A DNA stretch of 64,000 bases from Massilia sp. H6. Lineage in GTDB: Bacteria; Pseudomonadota; Gammaproteobacteria; Burkholderiales; Burkholderiaceae_D. Of this stretch, positions 46,617 to 59,014 are shown piece after piece. Where the stretch lies: positions 2,914,001-2,978,000 of the forward strand of contig NZ_CP103371.1 of the NCBI RefSeq assembly GCF_024802625.1, read 5' to 3'. Both the position numbers and the translations under genes were made by a program. The notes beneath the pieces are model-generated. The model was not told the origin of the DNA. It ran no database searches and saw nothing but the letters and a program-made list of their open reading frames with translations. How positions within the stretch are numbered: position 1 is the first letter of the stretch; every line of letters begins with the position of its first letter.

Positions 46617-47843
46617 GTGAACCCACATCTCGACCAGCTCCATCCCTACCCGTTCGAACGCCTGCGCCAGCTGTTCGCCGGCACGACCCCGAACCCAGCC
46701 TATCGCCCGATCAGCCTGGGCATCGGCGAGCCAAAGCATCCGACACCCGCCTTGATCGAAAAGGCGCTGATGCATGCGATGGCAGGCCTGTCCAGCTACC
46801 CCAGCACCATCGGGAGCGAACCGCTGCGCGCGGCAATCGCCAGCTGGCTGGAACGCCGCTATGGCATCCCCCCGATCGACCCGGCCACCATGGTGCTGCC
46901 GGTGAACGGCTCGCGCGAAGCGCTGTTCGCGATCGCCCAGTGCGTGGTGGCGGCAGGGCGCGGCCACGCACACGGCGGCGCGCTGGTGATGAGTCCCAAT
47001 CCGTTCTACCAGATCTACGAAGGCGCGGCCTACCTGGCCGGCGCCGAGCCGTACTACGTGAACTCCGAACCGGGCCGCAATTTCGCGCCCGATTTCGCCA
47101 GCGTGCCCGATGCTGTCTGGCCGCGCGTGCAGCTGCTCTACGTCTGCTCGCCGGGCAATCCGACCGGCGCCGTGCTGGGACTGGACGACTGGGAGCAGCT
47201 CTTTGCGCTGTCCGACCGTCACGGTTTCGTGATCGCGGCCGACGAGTGCTATTCCGAGATTTACTGCGGCGCGACACCACCGCTGGGCGCGCTGGAAGCG
47301 GCGCACCAGCTGGGGCGCAGCCGCGGCGCGCACCCGTATGCCAACCTGGTCGTTTTCTCCAGTCTGTCGAAGCGCTCGAACGTGCCGGGCATGCGCTCGG
47401 GCTTTGTGGCGGGCGACCCGCAGGTGCTGAAGAAGTTCCTGCTCTACCGCACCTATAGCGGCGGCGCCATGTCGCCTCCCGTGCAGGCGGCCTCGATCGC
47501 GGCCTGGAACGACGAGCACCACGTGCAGGAAAATCGCGCACTGTACCGCGAGAAGTTCAGGCTGATCACCCCGCTGCTCCAGCAGGTGATGGATGTCGAA
47601 CTGCCCGATGCGGGCTTTTACCTGTGGGCCGACGTGCGCCGCACAGGGCTGTCCGACCTCGATTTCGCCAGCCGCCTGTACGCCGAATATAATGTCACGG
47701 TCCTGCCGGGCAGCTACTTGGCGCGTGAAGCGTGCGGCGTCAATCCCGGCCGCGACCGTATCCGCATGGCGCTGGTCGCCGGCGTCGACGAAGGACTCGA
47801 TGCGGCCAACCGCATTGTCGAGTTCTGCAAGCGCCTGGCTTGA
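46617..47843 (+). CDS. dapC: Succinyldiaminopimelate transaminase
   Basis: 408 aa from GTG 46617 (VNPHLDQLHPYPFERL, the usual Burkholderiales start); a TTG 15 codons earlier falls next to a TATAAT box (46567-46572) that would be the promoter. Class I aminotransferase: SLGIGEPKHPTP, YVCSPGNPTGAVL and the PLP Lys in FSSLSKRSNVPG. It makes N-succinyl-LL-2,6-diaminopimelate in lysine and peptidoglycan synthesis. dapD follows at 48 bp. Confidence 0.93.
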   Translation: MNPHLDQLHPYPFERLRQLFAGTTPNPAYRPISLGIGEPKHPTPALIEKALMHAMAGLSSYPSTIGSEPLRAAIASWLERRYGIPPIDPATMVLPVNGSREALFAIAQCVVAAGRGHAHGGALVMSPNPFYQIYEGAAYLAGAEPYYVNSEPGRNFAPDFASVPDAVWPRVQLLYVCSPGNPTGAVLGLDDWEQLFALSDRHGFVIAADECYSEIYCGATPPLGALEAAHQLGRSRGAHPYANLVVFSSLSKRSNVPGMRSGFVAGDPQVLKKFLLYRTYSGGAMSPPVQAASIAAWNDEHHVQENRALYREKFRLITPLLQQVMDVELPDAGFYLWADVRRTGLSDLDFASRLYAEYNVTVLPGSYLAREACGVNPGRDRIRMALVAGVDEGLDAANRIVEFCKRLA

Positions 47844-47891
47844 GCACCGGCGCCATTTTCGCATTTCGATTCACCTTCACTGAAAATCATC

Positions 47892-48719
47892 ATGACCCAA
47901 CAACTCCAGACCATCATCGACACGGCGTGGGAACAGCGCGCCGAGATCAGCCCGTCCAACGCTTCTGCCGAAGTGCGCGACGCGGTCGCCCACGTGCTTG
48001 CCGGCCTGGATGCCGGCACCTTGCGGGTGGCGCAGAAAGATAGCGGCAGCTGGGTCGTGAACCAGTGGATCAAGAAAGCCGTGCTGCTGTCGTTCCGCCT
48101 CGAGAACAACGTGCCGGTGGCCGGTGGCGGGGGCATGCAGTTCTACGACAAGGTGCCGACCAAGTTCGCCGACTACAGCGCCGAAGACTTCGCCCAGGGC
48201 GGCTTCCGCGTGGTGCCGCCGGCGGTTGCCCGTCGCGGCAGCTTTATCGGCAAGAACGTGGTGCTGATGCCGTCCTACGTCAATATCGGCGCCTACGTCG
48301 ACGAAGGCGCGATGGTCGATACCTGGGCCACTGTCGGCTCCTGCGCCCAGATCGGCAAGAACGTCCACCTGTCGGGCGGGGTCGGCATCGGCGGCGTGCT
48401 CGAACCGATGCAGGCCAATCCGACCATCATCGAAGACAACTGCTTCATCGGCGCCCGCTCCGAAATCGTCGAAGGCGTGATCGTCGAAGAGAACTCGGTG
48501 ATCTCGATGGGCGTGTACATCGGCCAGTCGACCAAGATCTACAACCGCGAGACCGGCGAGGTGAGCTACGGCCGCGTGCCTTCCGGTTCGGTGGTGGTCT
48601 CGGGCAGCCTGCCCTCTAGCGACGGCAAGTACAGCCTGTACTGCGCCGTCATCGTCAAGCGCGTCGATGCGCAGACGCGCTCGAAGACCGCGATCAACGA
48701 CCTGCTGCGCGGCGACTGA
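47892..48719 (+). CDS. dapD: Tetrahydrodipicolinate N-succinyltransferase
   Basis: 275 aa. It uses succinyl-CoA to make N-succinyl-2-amino-6-ketopimelate, the step before DapC. A left-handed beta-helix of hexapeptide repeats fills the middle ([25 protein letters not shown] region), with [12 protein letters not shown] in the family signature. It lies downstream of dapC and 27 bp before pilU. Confidence 0.98.
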   Translation: MTQQLQTIIDTAWEQRAEISPSNASAEVRDAVAHVLAGLDAGTLRVAQKDSGSWVVNQWIKKAVLLSFRLENNVPVAGGGGMQFYDKVPTKFADYSAEDFAQGGFRVVPPAVARRGSFIGKNVVLMPSYVNIGAYVDEGAMVDTWATVGSCAQIGKNVHLSGGVGIGGVLEPMQANPTIIEDNCFIGARSEIVEGVIVEENSVISMGVYIGQSTKIYNRETGEVSYGRVPSGSVVVSGSLPSSDGKYSLYCAVIVKRVDAQTRSKTAINDLLRGD

Positions 48720-48746
48720 ACGCAGCACCACATCAAGGAGACGACG

Positions 48747-49892
48747 ATGCCCATGGACCGCCTGTTCCAGTTAATGAAGGAGAAGAACGCGTCCGACATG
48801 TTCTTCGCCGTGAACTCGCCGGTACATATCAAGATCAACGGGAACCTCATCCCGATCAACCAGCATCGTCTCGAACCCGACAACATCATCGCGCTGCTGT
48901 CGGAAATCGCCTCCCCCGAACAGATGACCGAGCTCGACCGCGAGAACGAGCTCAACCTGGGTGTCTCGGTGCCCAATCTCGGGCGCTTCCGCCTGTCCGC
49001 GTTTCGCCAGCGCGGCTCGATTTCGGCGGTGTTCCGCTACGTGCCGGCGACGATCCCGCCGATCGGCGAACTGGGCCTGCCCCCTACCCTGTCCGAACTG
49101 ATCATGGAAAAGCGCGGCCTGCTGCTGATCGTGGGCGCTACCGGCTCGGGCAAATCGACCACCATCGCCTCGATGCTGGATCACCGCAACGAACAGCGCC
49201 CCGGGCATATCCTGACGCTGGAAGACCCGATCGAATACCTGTTCAAGAACAAGAAATCGATCGTCAACCAGCGCGAGATCGGCAGCGACGCCGCCAGCTT
49301 CGGCACCGCCCTGCGCAACTCCATGCGCCAGGCGCCGGACTGCATCCTGATCGGCGAGATCCGCGACAAGGAAACCATGGCGGCGGCGCTGGCTTACGCG
49401 CAATCGGGCCACTTGGTACTGGCGACCCTGCACGCCAATAACAGCTACAACGCGCTGAACCGCATCATCAGTTTCTATCCGATCGAGAACCGCGCGGCGC
49501 TGCTGCAGGATTTGTCGTCGAGCGTGAAGGCGATCGTCTCGCAGCGCCTGGTCAAGTCCAGCGCCGGCGGCCAGCGCCAGGCGGCGGTGGAAGTCATGCT
49601 CAATACCCGCTACATTGCCGACCTGATCGAACAAGGCGAGATTGGCCAGATCAAGGATGCGATGGACCGGAGCCTGTCGCCGGGTTCGCAATCGTTCGAG
49701 ACCGCGCTGTTCAAGCTGGTCAAGGATGGCCTGGTGACCCAGGAAGAAGCGCTGGCCAACGCCGATTCGGCCACCAACCTGCTCTGGCTGCTCAACAATG
49801 GACCGGAAAGCCAGACGCAGACGGAGCAACCGCAACAGCCGGGTAGCGACCCGTCGGCGGCGTCGTTCACGGAATTTACGCTCAACAACTGA
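48747..49892 (+). CDS. pilU: Type IV pilus retraction ATPase PilU
   Basis: 381 aa. The N-terminus MPMDRLFQLMKEKNASDMFF and FAVNSPVHIKINGNL are typical of PilU rather than PilT. Walker A is GATGSGKST at 130-138, the Asp box LTLEDPIEYLF follows, and the HLVLATLHANN region is intact. PilU works with PilT to retract pili. The C-terminal 30 residues are Gln/Pro-rich. It is encoded within the dap gene block, between dapD and the arsC-like gene. Confidence 0.95.
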   Translation: MPMDRLFQLMKEKNASDMFFAVNSPVHIKINGNLIPINQHRLEPDNIIALLSEIASPEQMTELDRENELNLGVSVPNLGRFRLSAFRQRGSISAVFRYVPATIPPIGELGLPPTLSELIMEKRGLLLIVGATGSGKSTTIASMLDHRNEQRPGHILTLEDPIEYLFKNKKSIVNQREIGSDAASFGTALRNSMRQAPDCILIGEIRDKETMAAALAYAQSGHLVLATLHANNSYNALNRIISFYPIENRAALLQDLSSSVKAIVSQRLVKSSAGGQRQAAVEVMLNTRYIADLIEQGEIGQIKDAMDRSLSPGSQSFETALFKLVKDGLVTQEEALANADSATNLLWLLNNGPESQTQTEQPQQPGSDPSAASFTEFTLNN

Positions 49893-50051
49893 ACGTGGAC
49901 GGCCGCTGCCGGACCGCGCCCTGTGCAATAACTCGAACTGGACCATCGTGTCAAAGTGAGCACCTGCGCATGCCCCGTTAGCTGTGCTACCCTTGCGCCT
50001 TCCCAAAATACCCCCAAACCCGCACCCGCGCGGGCACGACGAACCACGCCC

Positions 50052-51538
<1,487 letters not shown>

Positions 51539-51598
51539 TTGACCGCAGTAGTGATAAACAAGCAAGACCAAGAACATCCAGGACAACAGGAGAAGGCC

Positions 51599-52489
51599 AT
51601 GACCACCACCAACTTCAGCACGCCGCGCGACCTGCTGCGCTACGCCATCACGCGCTTTAACTCTGCCCGTCTGTTCTTTGGCCATGGCAGCGCGGAAGCG
51701 TTCGACGAGGCCGCCTACCTGGTGCTGCATACGCTGAAGCTGCCACTGGACCGGCTCGATCCCTTCCTCGATGCCAGGCTGCTCCAGGAAGAAGTGCTGC
51801 AGGTGCTGCAGGTGATCGAGCGCCGTGTCAGCGAGCGCGTGCCGGCTGCCTATATTACCAAGGAAGCCTGGCTCGGCACCTACCGCTTCTACGTGGACGA
51901 GCGTGTGCTGGTGCCGCGCTCCTTCATCGCCGAACTGATCCCGCATACCTTCAGCCCATGGGTCCAGGACCCGGAGGCGATTGAAAACGTGCTGGAACTG
52001 TGCACCGGCAGCGGCTGCCTGGCGATCATGATGGCCGATGCCTTCCCGAACGCGGTGGTCGACGCGGTCGACATTTCGAAGGATGCGCTGGCCGTGGCCG
52101 AGCACAACATCCGCGAGTACAAGCTCGAAGGCCGCGTCAATCCGATCGAATCGGACCTGTACACCAACGTGCCGTTCAAGAAGTACGACCTGATCGTGAG
52201 CAACCCGCCGTACGTCAACAGTGCGTCGATGGGCAAGCTGCCGCCAGAGTATCAGTGCGAGCCCCAGATCGCCTTGGCCGGCGGCGACGACGGCATGGAC
52301 CTGGTCCGCAAGATCGTGGCCGGTGCCGCCGAGCGCCTGAGCCCGGATGGCGTGCTGGTGGTCGAAATCGGCAACGAAGCCGAATACGCCGAAGCCGCTT
52401 TCGGCCACCTCGGCCTGACCTGGCTCACCACCAGTGCCGGCGACGACGCCGTGTTCCTGCTGACGGCCGAGCAGCTGCAAGCGAAGTAA
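51599..52489 (+). CDS. prmB: Ribosomal protein L3 glutamine methyltransferase PrmB
   Basis: 296 aa from ATG with AGGAG 7 nt upstream. It methylates a Gln of ribosomal protein L3. SAM motif I is LELCTGSGCLAI, the substrate motif NPPY is in LIVSNPPYVN, and the PrmB-type N-terminal helical domain (TPRDLLRYAITRFN) is present. It closes the dap block. A 31-nt hairpin follows at 52526-52556. Confidence 0.95.
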   Translation: MTTTNFSTPRDLLRYAITRFNSARLFFGHGSAEAFDEAAYLVLHTLKLPLDRLDPFLDARLLQEEVLQVLQVIERRVSERVPAAYITKEAWLGTYRFYVDERVLVPRSFIAELIPHTFSPWVQDPEAIENVLELCTGSGCLAIMMADAFPNAVVDAVDISKDALAVAEHNIREYKLEGRVNPIESDLYTNVPFKKYDLIVSNPPYVNSASMGKLPPEYQCEPQIALAGGDDGMDLVRKIVAGAAERLSPDGVLVVEIGNEAEYAEAAFGHLGLTWLTTSAGDDAVFLLTAEQLQAK

Positions 52490-52525
52490 TTCATTCACTC
52501 GGTCGCCGCCTGGCGATCGATCGTT

Positions 52526-52556
52526 GTCCGTAGGGCGGCCTACCCGCCCTGCGGAC
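52526..52556 (+). terminator. Hairpin between prmB and the ABC-F gene
   Basis: GTCCGTAGGGCGG pairs with CCGCCCTGCGGAC with one internal mismatch. Only a weak T-rich stretch follows, so it may be a poor or Rho-assisted terminator. Confidence 0.45.
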
Positions 52557-52578
52557 ACCTTAATTTAGTTAGTTTCCC

Positions 52579-54572
<1,994 letters not shown>

Positions 54573-54576
<4 letters not shown>

Positions 54577-55034
54577 GCCACCTGGCGCGGCCTGGCTGGG
54601 GCCAGCGACATCAGGCGGTCGATGTCGATCAGGATCAGGCGCCGGCCCCTGAGCTTGCCGACGCCGAGCAGGTAGTCGGCATCGGCCTGGGCGCCCGGCA
54701 GCGGCATCACCTGTTCCGGATACAGCCGCACCACGCCGGTTACGCGCTCCACCACCACGCCAACCACCCCGGCCGACACCCGTACCACGATGACGTCGGT
54801 GCCGGGGTCCGGCGCCGACGTCATCGCCGAAAAGGCCGCGCGCAGGTCGACCACTGGCATGATGACGCCGCGTGACAAGGCCACGCCGCCGATGATCTCG
54901 CCGTCGCTCGAAAAGCGTTCGAGCGACTTGAACACCTTGAGCTCCTGGACCGCTGCGTAGTCGAGCCCGTATTCGAGCCCACCCAGGGTGAAACCGAGAA
55001 ATTGCTGGGGTACGGCAAGCGCTTGGTTCGACAT
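54573..55034 (-). CDS. CheW-like coupling protein, orphan
   Basis: 153 aa from ATG with AAAGGAA upstream. A single CheW domain (QFLGFTLGGLEYGLDYAAVQELKVF, GVALSRGVIMPVVDLR). It sits away from the main chemotaxis operon, convergent with the ABC-F gene (stops overlap by 4 bp) and near fapA. It may couple a different receptor set or compete with CheW (inference). Confidence 0.9.
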
Positions 55035-55143
55035 AGTGGTTCCTTTCATCGGCATTGCCAATGCTAAGGGCGGCGGCCGCAAGGAATGTTGACTGTAGTC
55101 AACTGTGGCGGCGGATCGGTGCGCGCTTCGGTATAGTCGATGC

Positions 55144-55494
55144 ATGCCTACGACCAAACCCTACCCGACGACCCCGGACGGCCGCTATTTCGTCGTCGCG
55201 GGGCGCTTGTGGCGCACCAGTAACCCTGCACTCCCCCCGGACGAGCGCCAGCGCCTGGTCGACCAGTTGATGCAGGCACGCCGGCAGGTCGGCGCCGCGC
55301 GCAAGGCGGGCGACGTTGATGCCGAACGCAGCGCGCGTGGCGCCGTCGACCAGGCCAAGCGCGCGCTGGGAGAACGCGGGCCTGCATGGTGGACCGATGG
55401 GGCGCCGGATCTCAACCGACGGATGGTGGCCAATACGCCCTATGCACACTGGCATGCCGGCTTGCTGGAGAAAGACTTACTGCTGGACCGTTGA
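55144..55494 (+). CDS. Conserved hypothetical protein, Arg/Ala-rich
   Basis: 116 aa from ATG 55144. KPYPTTPDGRYFVVAGRLWRTSNPALPPDERQRLVDQLMQARR at the start, and ALGERGPAWWTDGAPDLNRRMV near the end, recall a conserved hypothetical family seen across proteobacteria; its function is unknown. No signal peptide and no membrane segments, with a helical Arg/Ala-rich middle. It converges on fapA, 8 bp apart. Confidence 0.8.
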   Translation: MPTTKPYPTTPDGRYFVVAGRLWRTSNPALPPDERQRLVDQLMQARRQVGAARKAGDVDAERSARGAVDQAKRALGERGPAWWTDGAPDLNRRMVANTPYAHWHAGLLEKDLLLDR

Positions 55495-55502
55495 GGAACG
55501 CA

Positions 55503-57410
55503 TCAAGCGTCGGCAGCGGCGGTGCTCCAGCTGAAGGCGCCGCTGGCGCCATTGAACAGCAATTCAGCGCCGCTGGCGTCGCGCAGGCGGGTCTTGAATT
55601 CGCGCGCCGGCATGGTGTGCATGCTTTCCGCTTCCGGCTCGATGTTCAGGACGCGCACGGTGATCTCGCCGGCGACCGCGCCGATCTCCACGCTGGCGGC
55701 GGCGCTGTGCTGGGCGCGCTGCGTTTCCAGGCGCGCCTGGAAGGCGGCGCCGGACTGCTGCTCGGTTTCGATATCCTTGAGCTCCTGCGACAAGCCCGAC
55801 ATCTGCTTGAGCACCGGGGCAGCGCCCGCCGCCAGCTTCTTGAACATCGGCTGCTGCTCGGGGCTGAGCACCAATTCGCCCTTGCGCACGCGTCCGGCCA
55901 GCTTGACGTAGCTGGCCACGTCCGGCTGGGCAGATAAGGCCTGCAGCGCCGCGCGCCGCTGGGCCGCCAGTTCGCCGAATTGCGCAATGCGCGTGCTGAT
56001 CATGTCGATGGCCGCGTCGATGCGGCTGCAGTCGGGCCGCAGCACGAACACCCGAAGTTCGCTGTTGCCGCGTGGCGCGGCCTGTTCGATCACCACCCGT
56101 CTGGCGGCGATGGCACAGCCTTCGGCCTGGCCCACCACCACTTCGTCGGCGACGATCTCGCAGTTGACCGCCTCCCCGACCGTGACCTTGACCCCCGACA
56201 GGGTGCAGTTCTCGGCGCGCTGCACGCTCACTTCGCCGTTGACGCTATGGATGGTGGCGCCGGAGGCCACGCCCATCACCTGGATCGGGCCGTCGGCATT
56301 GCGGGCACTGCCACCCATCAGGTTGCGGTTCAGGCGCACCACGCCACCGCGCGAGGTAATGTGCCCGAACACGTCGGCATGCACCGTGACGCCCTCGCCC
56401 TCGATCAGGCGGTTTTCCTGGACTTCGCCGAATTCCTCGTAGTCGCCGGTCAGCTGCAGGTTGCCAGTGGTCTTGGCGCTGACGCCATCGTGGCTGATGA
56501 TCTTGTCGCCGACTGCGAGCCGGGTGCTGCCCGGCTCCACGTTCAGGAAGCCATCTTGCAGGGCGACCACGAACTCGCCCTCGGCAATCCGGTCCACCAC
56601 GGTGCCCGCGCCGCTCCAGCCGCCCAGGTCGAGGTCGGCCGGCATATCGGGGGGCAAGGTCACCCCGGACATCTCGAAACCGGCTTCGCCGAGCACGCGT
56701 GGGAGTTTTTGCAGCAGCCGATCGCCGCGCTGGACCTGCGGAAAGCGATTCTGGAAGCTCATCAGGTCGAGCTTGCCGTTGGCGAGCTGGCGCGGCGCGT
56801 CGCTGCGGTGCAGCTCGTCGGAGACCTCGACCACGCGCGCGTCTTCGCCGGCCAGGGGCGCCAGGCGGCGCGCCACGATGAAGCGGCCGGCGGCGGCGCC
56901 CCTGATGGCCTCGCGTACCGCGCCGACATCGATGCCAAAGCGAATCCCCTTGGTCCACATGTCGGCAACGAATTCGTCGGGGTCGAGCCGGGCCGCCTGT
57001 TCGACGCCGTCGGCGTCTTTCAGGAACACCGGCTCGAAATAGTATTCGGCCTGGCCGTCGGCGATCCTGGCGGCGCGGTAGAGCGTACGTCGCTGCGGGC
57101 TGAATGGCACGATGTCGTCGGCCAGCCGCACCAGGGTCTCGCCCGGCGCGGCCTCGGCCAACGCAGGTCCATGACCGAACACGGCCTTGACCAGGACGGC
57201 GTAATCGAGGCCGACGAAATACTGATTCTTGAGCAAGACAGCTTCAACCGCTTCTTGCAGCGCCGGGCGCGACGCCGACAAGTCGGCGTAGACCCCATCG
57301 GCAAGTTTCGCAATGCATTCGCCCGAGGCGGCAAGCGCGCTGATGCGCGCCGCCATGCTGGCGTCGGGGCTGGAATCTAGGCTGGCTACTGCTGAGTCGG
57401 ACACGGTCAC
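55503..57410 (-). CDS. FapA family (DUF342) polymer-forming/flagellar assembly protein
   Basis: 635 aa from a GTG start. The central part (about 170-500) has the DUF342 beta-helical repeats: NLQLTGDYEEFGEVQENRL, VFGHITSRGGVVRLNRNLMGG and VEGCAIAARRVVIEQA-like turns. The C-terminus is helical, with a predicted coiled coil. In Vibrio FapA couples flagellar assembly to PtsG control; the role here is unproven. It is on the same strand as the 137-aa exported protein upstream. Confidence 0.88.
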   Translation of the reverse strand: MTVSDSAVASLDSSPDASMAARISALAASGECIAKLADGVYADLSASRPALQEAVEAVLLKNQYFVGLDYAVLVKAVFGHGPALAEAAPGETLVRLADDIVPFSPQRRTLYRAARIADGQAEYYFEPVFLKDADGVEQAARLDPDEFVADMWTKGIRFGIDVGAVREAIRGAAAGRFIVARRLAPLAGEDARVVEVSDELHRSDAPRQLANGKLDLMSFQNRFPQVQRGDRLLQKLPRVLGEAGFEMSGVTLPPDMPADLDLGGWSGAGTVVDRIAEGEFVVALQDGFLNVEPGSTRLAVGDKIISHDGVSAKTTGNLQLTGDYEEFGEVQENRLIEGEGVTVHADVFGHITSRGGVVRLNRNLMGGSARNADGPIQVMGVASGATIHSVNGEVSVQRAENCTLSGVKVTVGEAVNCEIVADEVVVGQAEGCAIAARRVVIEQAAPRGNSELRVFVLRPDCSRIDAAIDMISTRIAQFGELAAQRRAALQALSAQPDVASYVKLAGRVRKGELVLSPEQQPMFKKLAAGAAPVLKQMSGLSQELKDIETEQQSGAAFQARLETQRAQHSAAASVEIGAVAGEITVRVLNIEPEAESMHTMPAREFKTRLRDASGAELLFNGASGAFSWSTAAADA

Positions 57411-57525
57411 GCTCTACGGTCGGATAGGTGGACGCCACGATAGCATGCTGCGACAAATAAATAAACGTTTGGCAACAACATTTCCATAAATCAACGAGCC
57501 TGCTAGCGTGCAGCGGCTGGCCAAA

Positions 57526-57553
57526 GCAAACGGCGCCCAAGGGCGCCGTTTGC
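57526..57553 (-). terminator. Perfect inverted repeat before fapA
   Basis: GCAAACGGCGCCC and GGGCGCCGTTTGC form a 13-bp perfect stem with a 2-nt loop, 32 bp after the stop of the 137-aa gene. Only a weak T run (TTT) follows on the minus strand. It probably ends that transcript ahead of fapA. Confidence 0.65.
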
Positions 57554-57584
57554 TGGGTGCATGGCCGAACGGCCCTGGCCGCGC

Positions 57585-57998
57585 TCAGCGGCGGCGTGCG
57601 TTCGGATACAGGTCCGCCCCTACCTCGTTGATCTGGCGGCGCAGGTCGCGCCGCTCGTCGGGCGTCATGCGGCCGCCGCGCCGGCTTTCGTCGCGGCCAC
57701 GGCTGGCCTCTTCCTGGATCTGGCGGCGCTCTTCGCGCAATTCCTCGGCGCGCTGCTCGGCGCGTGGATCGAAGCGCGGATCGGGTCCGCGGTTGTCGAA
57801 ACGCTCGCGCACTTGTTGTTGCTGTAGCTGCTGCTGGATATAGTCGCGGCGCGCACCACGCTCGCGTTCCTGCGCCATAGCGCCGGCAGCGGTGCAGGCC
57901 AGGACGCAAGCCACGACACCATGACGCACAATACGGGCCAGGCCCGGGGTCAACCGTGCACCAGCTACTGCCTGGTTTTTCATAAGCGCGTCGTTCAT
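57585..57998 (-). CDS. Exported Arg/Glu/Gln-rich protein
   Basis: 137 aa from ATG 57998 with GAGG 7 nt upstream. A Sec-type signal runs to about residue 42 (ACVLACTAAGAMAQ); VLAC at 32-35 could be read as a lipobox, but the hydrophobic core then would be short. The mature part is very charged (RERGARRD, QQLQQQQ, REERRQIQEE) and ends ADLYPNARRR. It is periplasmic, with no recognised domain. It is divergent from ompR at 58228. Confidence 0.7.
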   Translation of the reverse strand: MNDALMKNQAVAGARLTPGLARIVRHGVVACVLACTAAGAMAQERERGARRDYIQQQLQQQQVRERFDNRGPDPRFDPRAEQRAEELREERRQIQEEASRGRDESRRGGRMTPDERRDLRRQINEVGADLYPNARRR

Positions 57999-58227
57999 AG
58001 TGTTCCTCTTCCGCGATGCCATATAAACAGATAAGCTGTGATTTCCACTTGCAGCCACCAAGCAGCTGCGATCCTCACTTGCAATCAGTTTATGTGCATA
58101 GCGCCTGAGGTGTAAGCTCGATTGGGTAAAGTTTGTAACACAATGTAATGGCTGAGCCATATGGACGAGATGCCCGAGCGATAAGACGTTACCATAGCAA
58201 CATGCTTCTGACAATTCTGGAATCCAT

Positions 58228-59001
58228 ATGAATTCTTCGCCGAACACCACTACCACTCCCGCAACCCCTGGCGCCCAGGGCGGTCATTCCGCGAAAATCA
58301 TGGTCGTAGACGACGATGTGCGCCTGCGCGACCTGCTGCGCCGCTATCTCACCGAGCAGGGCTTCCAGGTGGTGACTGCCGAAAGCGCGCCCGCCATGAA
58401 CAAGCTGTGGCTGCGCGAACGCTACGACCTGCTGGTGCTCGACCTGATGCTGCCGGGCGAAGACGGCCTGTCGATCTGCCGCCGCCTGCGCGGCGCCGGT
58501 GACCAGACCCCGATCATCATGCTGACCGCCAAGGGAGAAGACGTCGACCGCATCGTTGGCCTCGAGATGGGCGCCGACGACTACCTGCCCAAGCCCTTCA
58601 ACCCGCGCGAGCTGGTGGCGCGCATCGGCGCTGTCCTGCGCCGCAAGGGCCCGGACGAGATTCCCGGAGCGCCGAGCGAAACCCCGCAGACCTTCGAATT
58701 CGGCAACTTCGTGCTCGACCTGGGCACCCGCACCCTCAAGAAGAACGGCGACACCGTGCCGTTGACCACGGGCGAATTCTCGGTGCTGAAGGTGTTCGCC
58801 CGCCATGCACGCCAGCCGCTGTCGCGCGAGAAGCTGATGGAGCTGGCACGCGGCCGCGAATACGAAGTCTTCGACCGCTCGCTCGATGTCCAGATTTCGC
58901 GCCTGCGCAAGCTGATCGAGCCCGATCCTTCGAGCCCGCTGTACATCCAGACTGTCTGGGGCCTGGGCTACGTGTTCATCCCCGAGGGACAGCCGCGTTG
59001 A
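58228..59001 (+). CDS. ompR: Two-component response regulator OmpR
   Basis: 257 aa. A receiver domain follows a Thr/Pro-rich leader of about 22 residues, with the phospho-acceptor Asp72 in LVLDLMLPGEDGL. The C-terminal winged helix (about 165-257) has RSLDVQISRLRKLIEPD and a WGLGYVF end. It regulates envelope genes under osmotic and acid cues in known organisms. The envZ gene follows 13 bp later. Confidence 0.95.
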   Translation: MNSSPNTTTTPATPGAQGGHSAKIMVVDDDVRLRDLLRRYLTEQGFQVVTAESAPAMNKLWLRERYDLLVLDLMLPGEDGLSICRRLRGAGDQTPIIMLTAKGEDVDRIVGLEMGADDYLPKPFNPRELVARIGAVLRRKGPDEIPGAPSETPQTFEFGNFVLDLGTRTLKKNGDTVPLTTGEFSVLKVFARHARQPLSREKLMELARGREYEVFDRSLDVQISRLRKLIEPDPSSPLYIQTVWGLGYVFIPEGQPR

Positions 59002-59014
59002 GGGCGAGTACCTA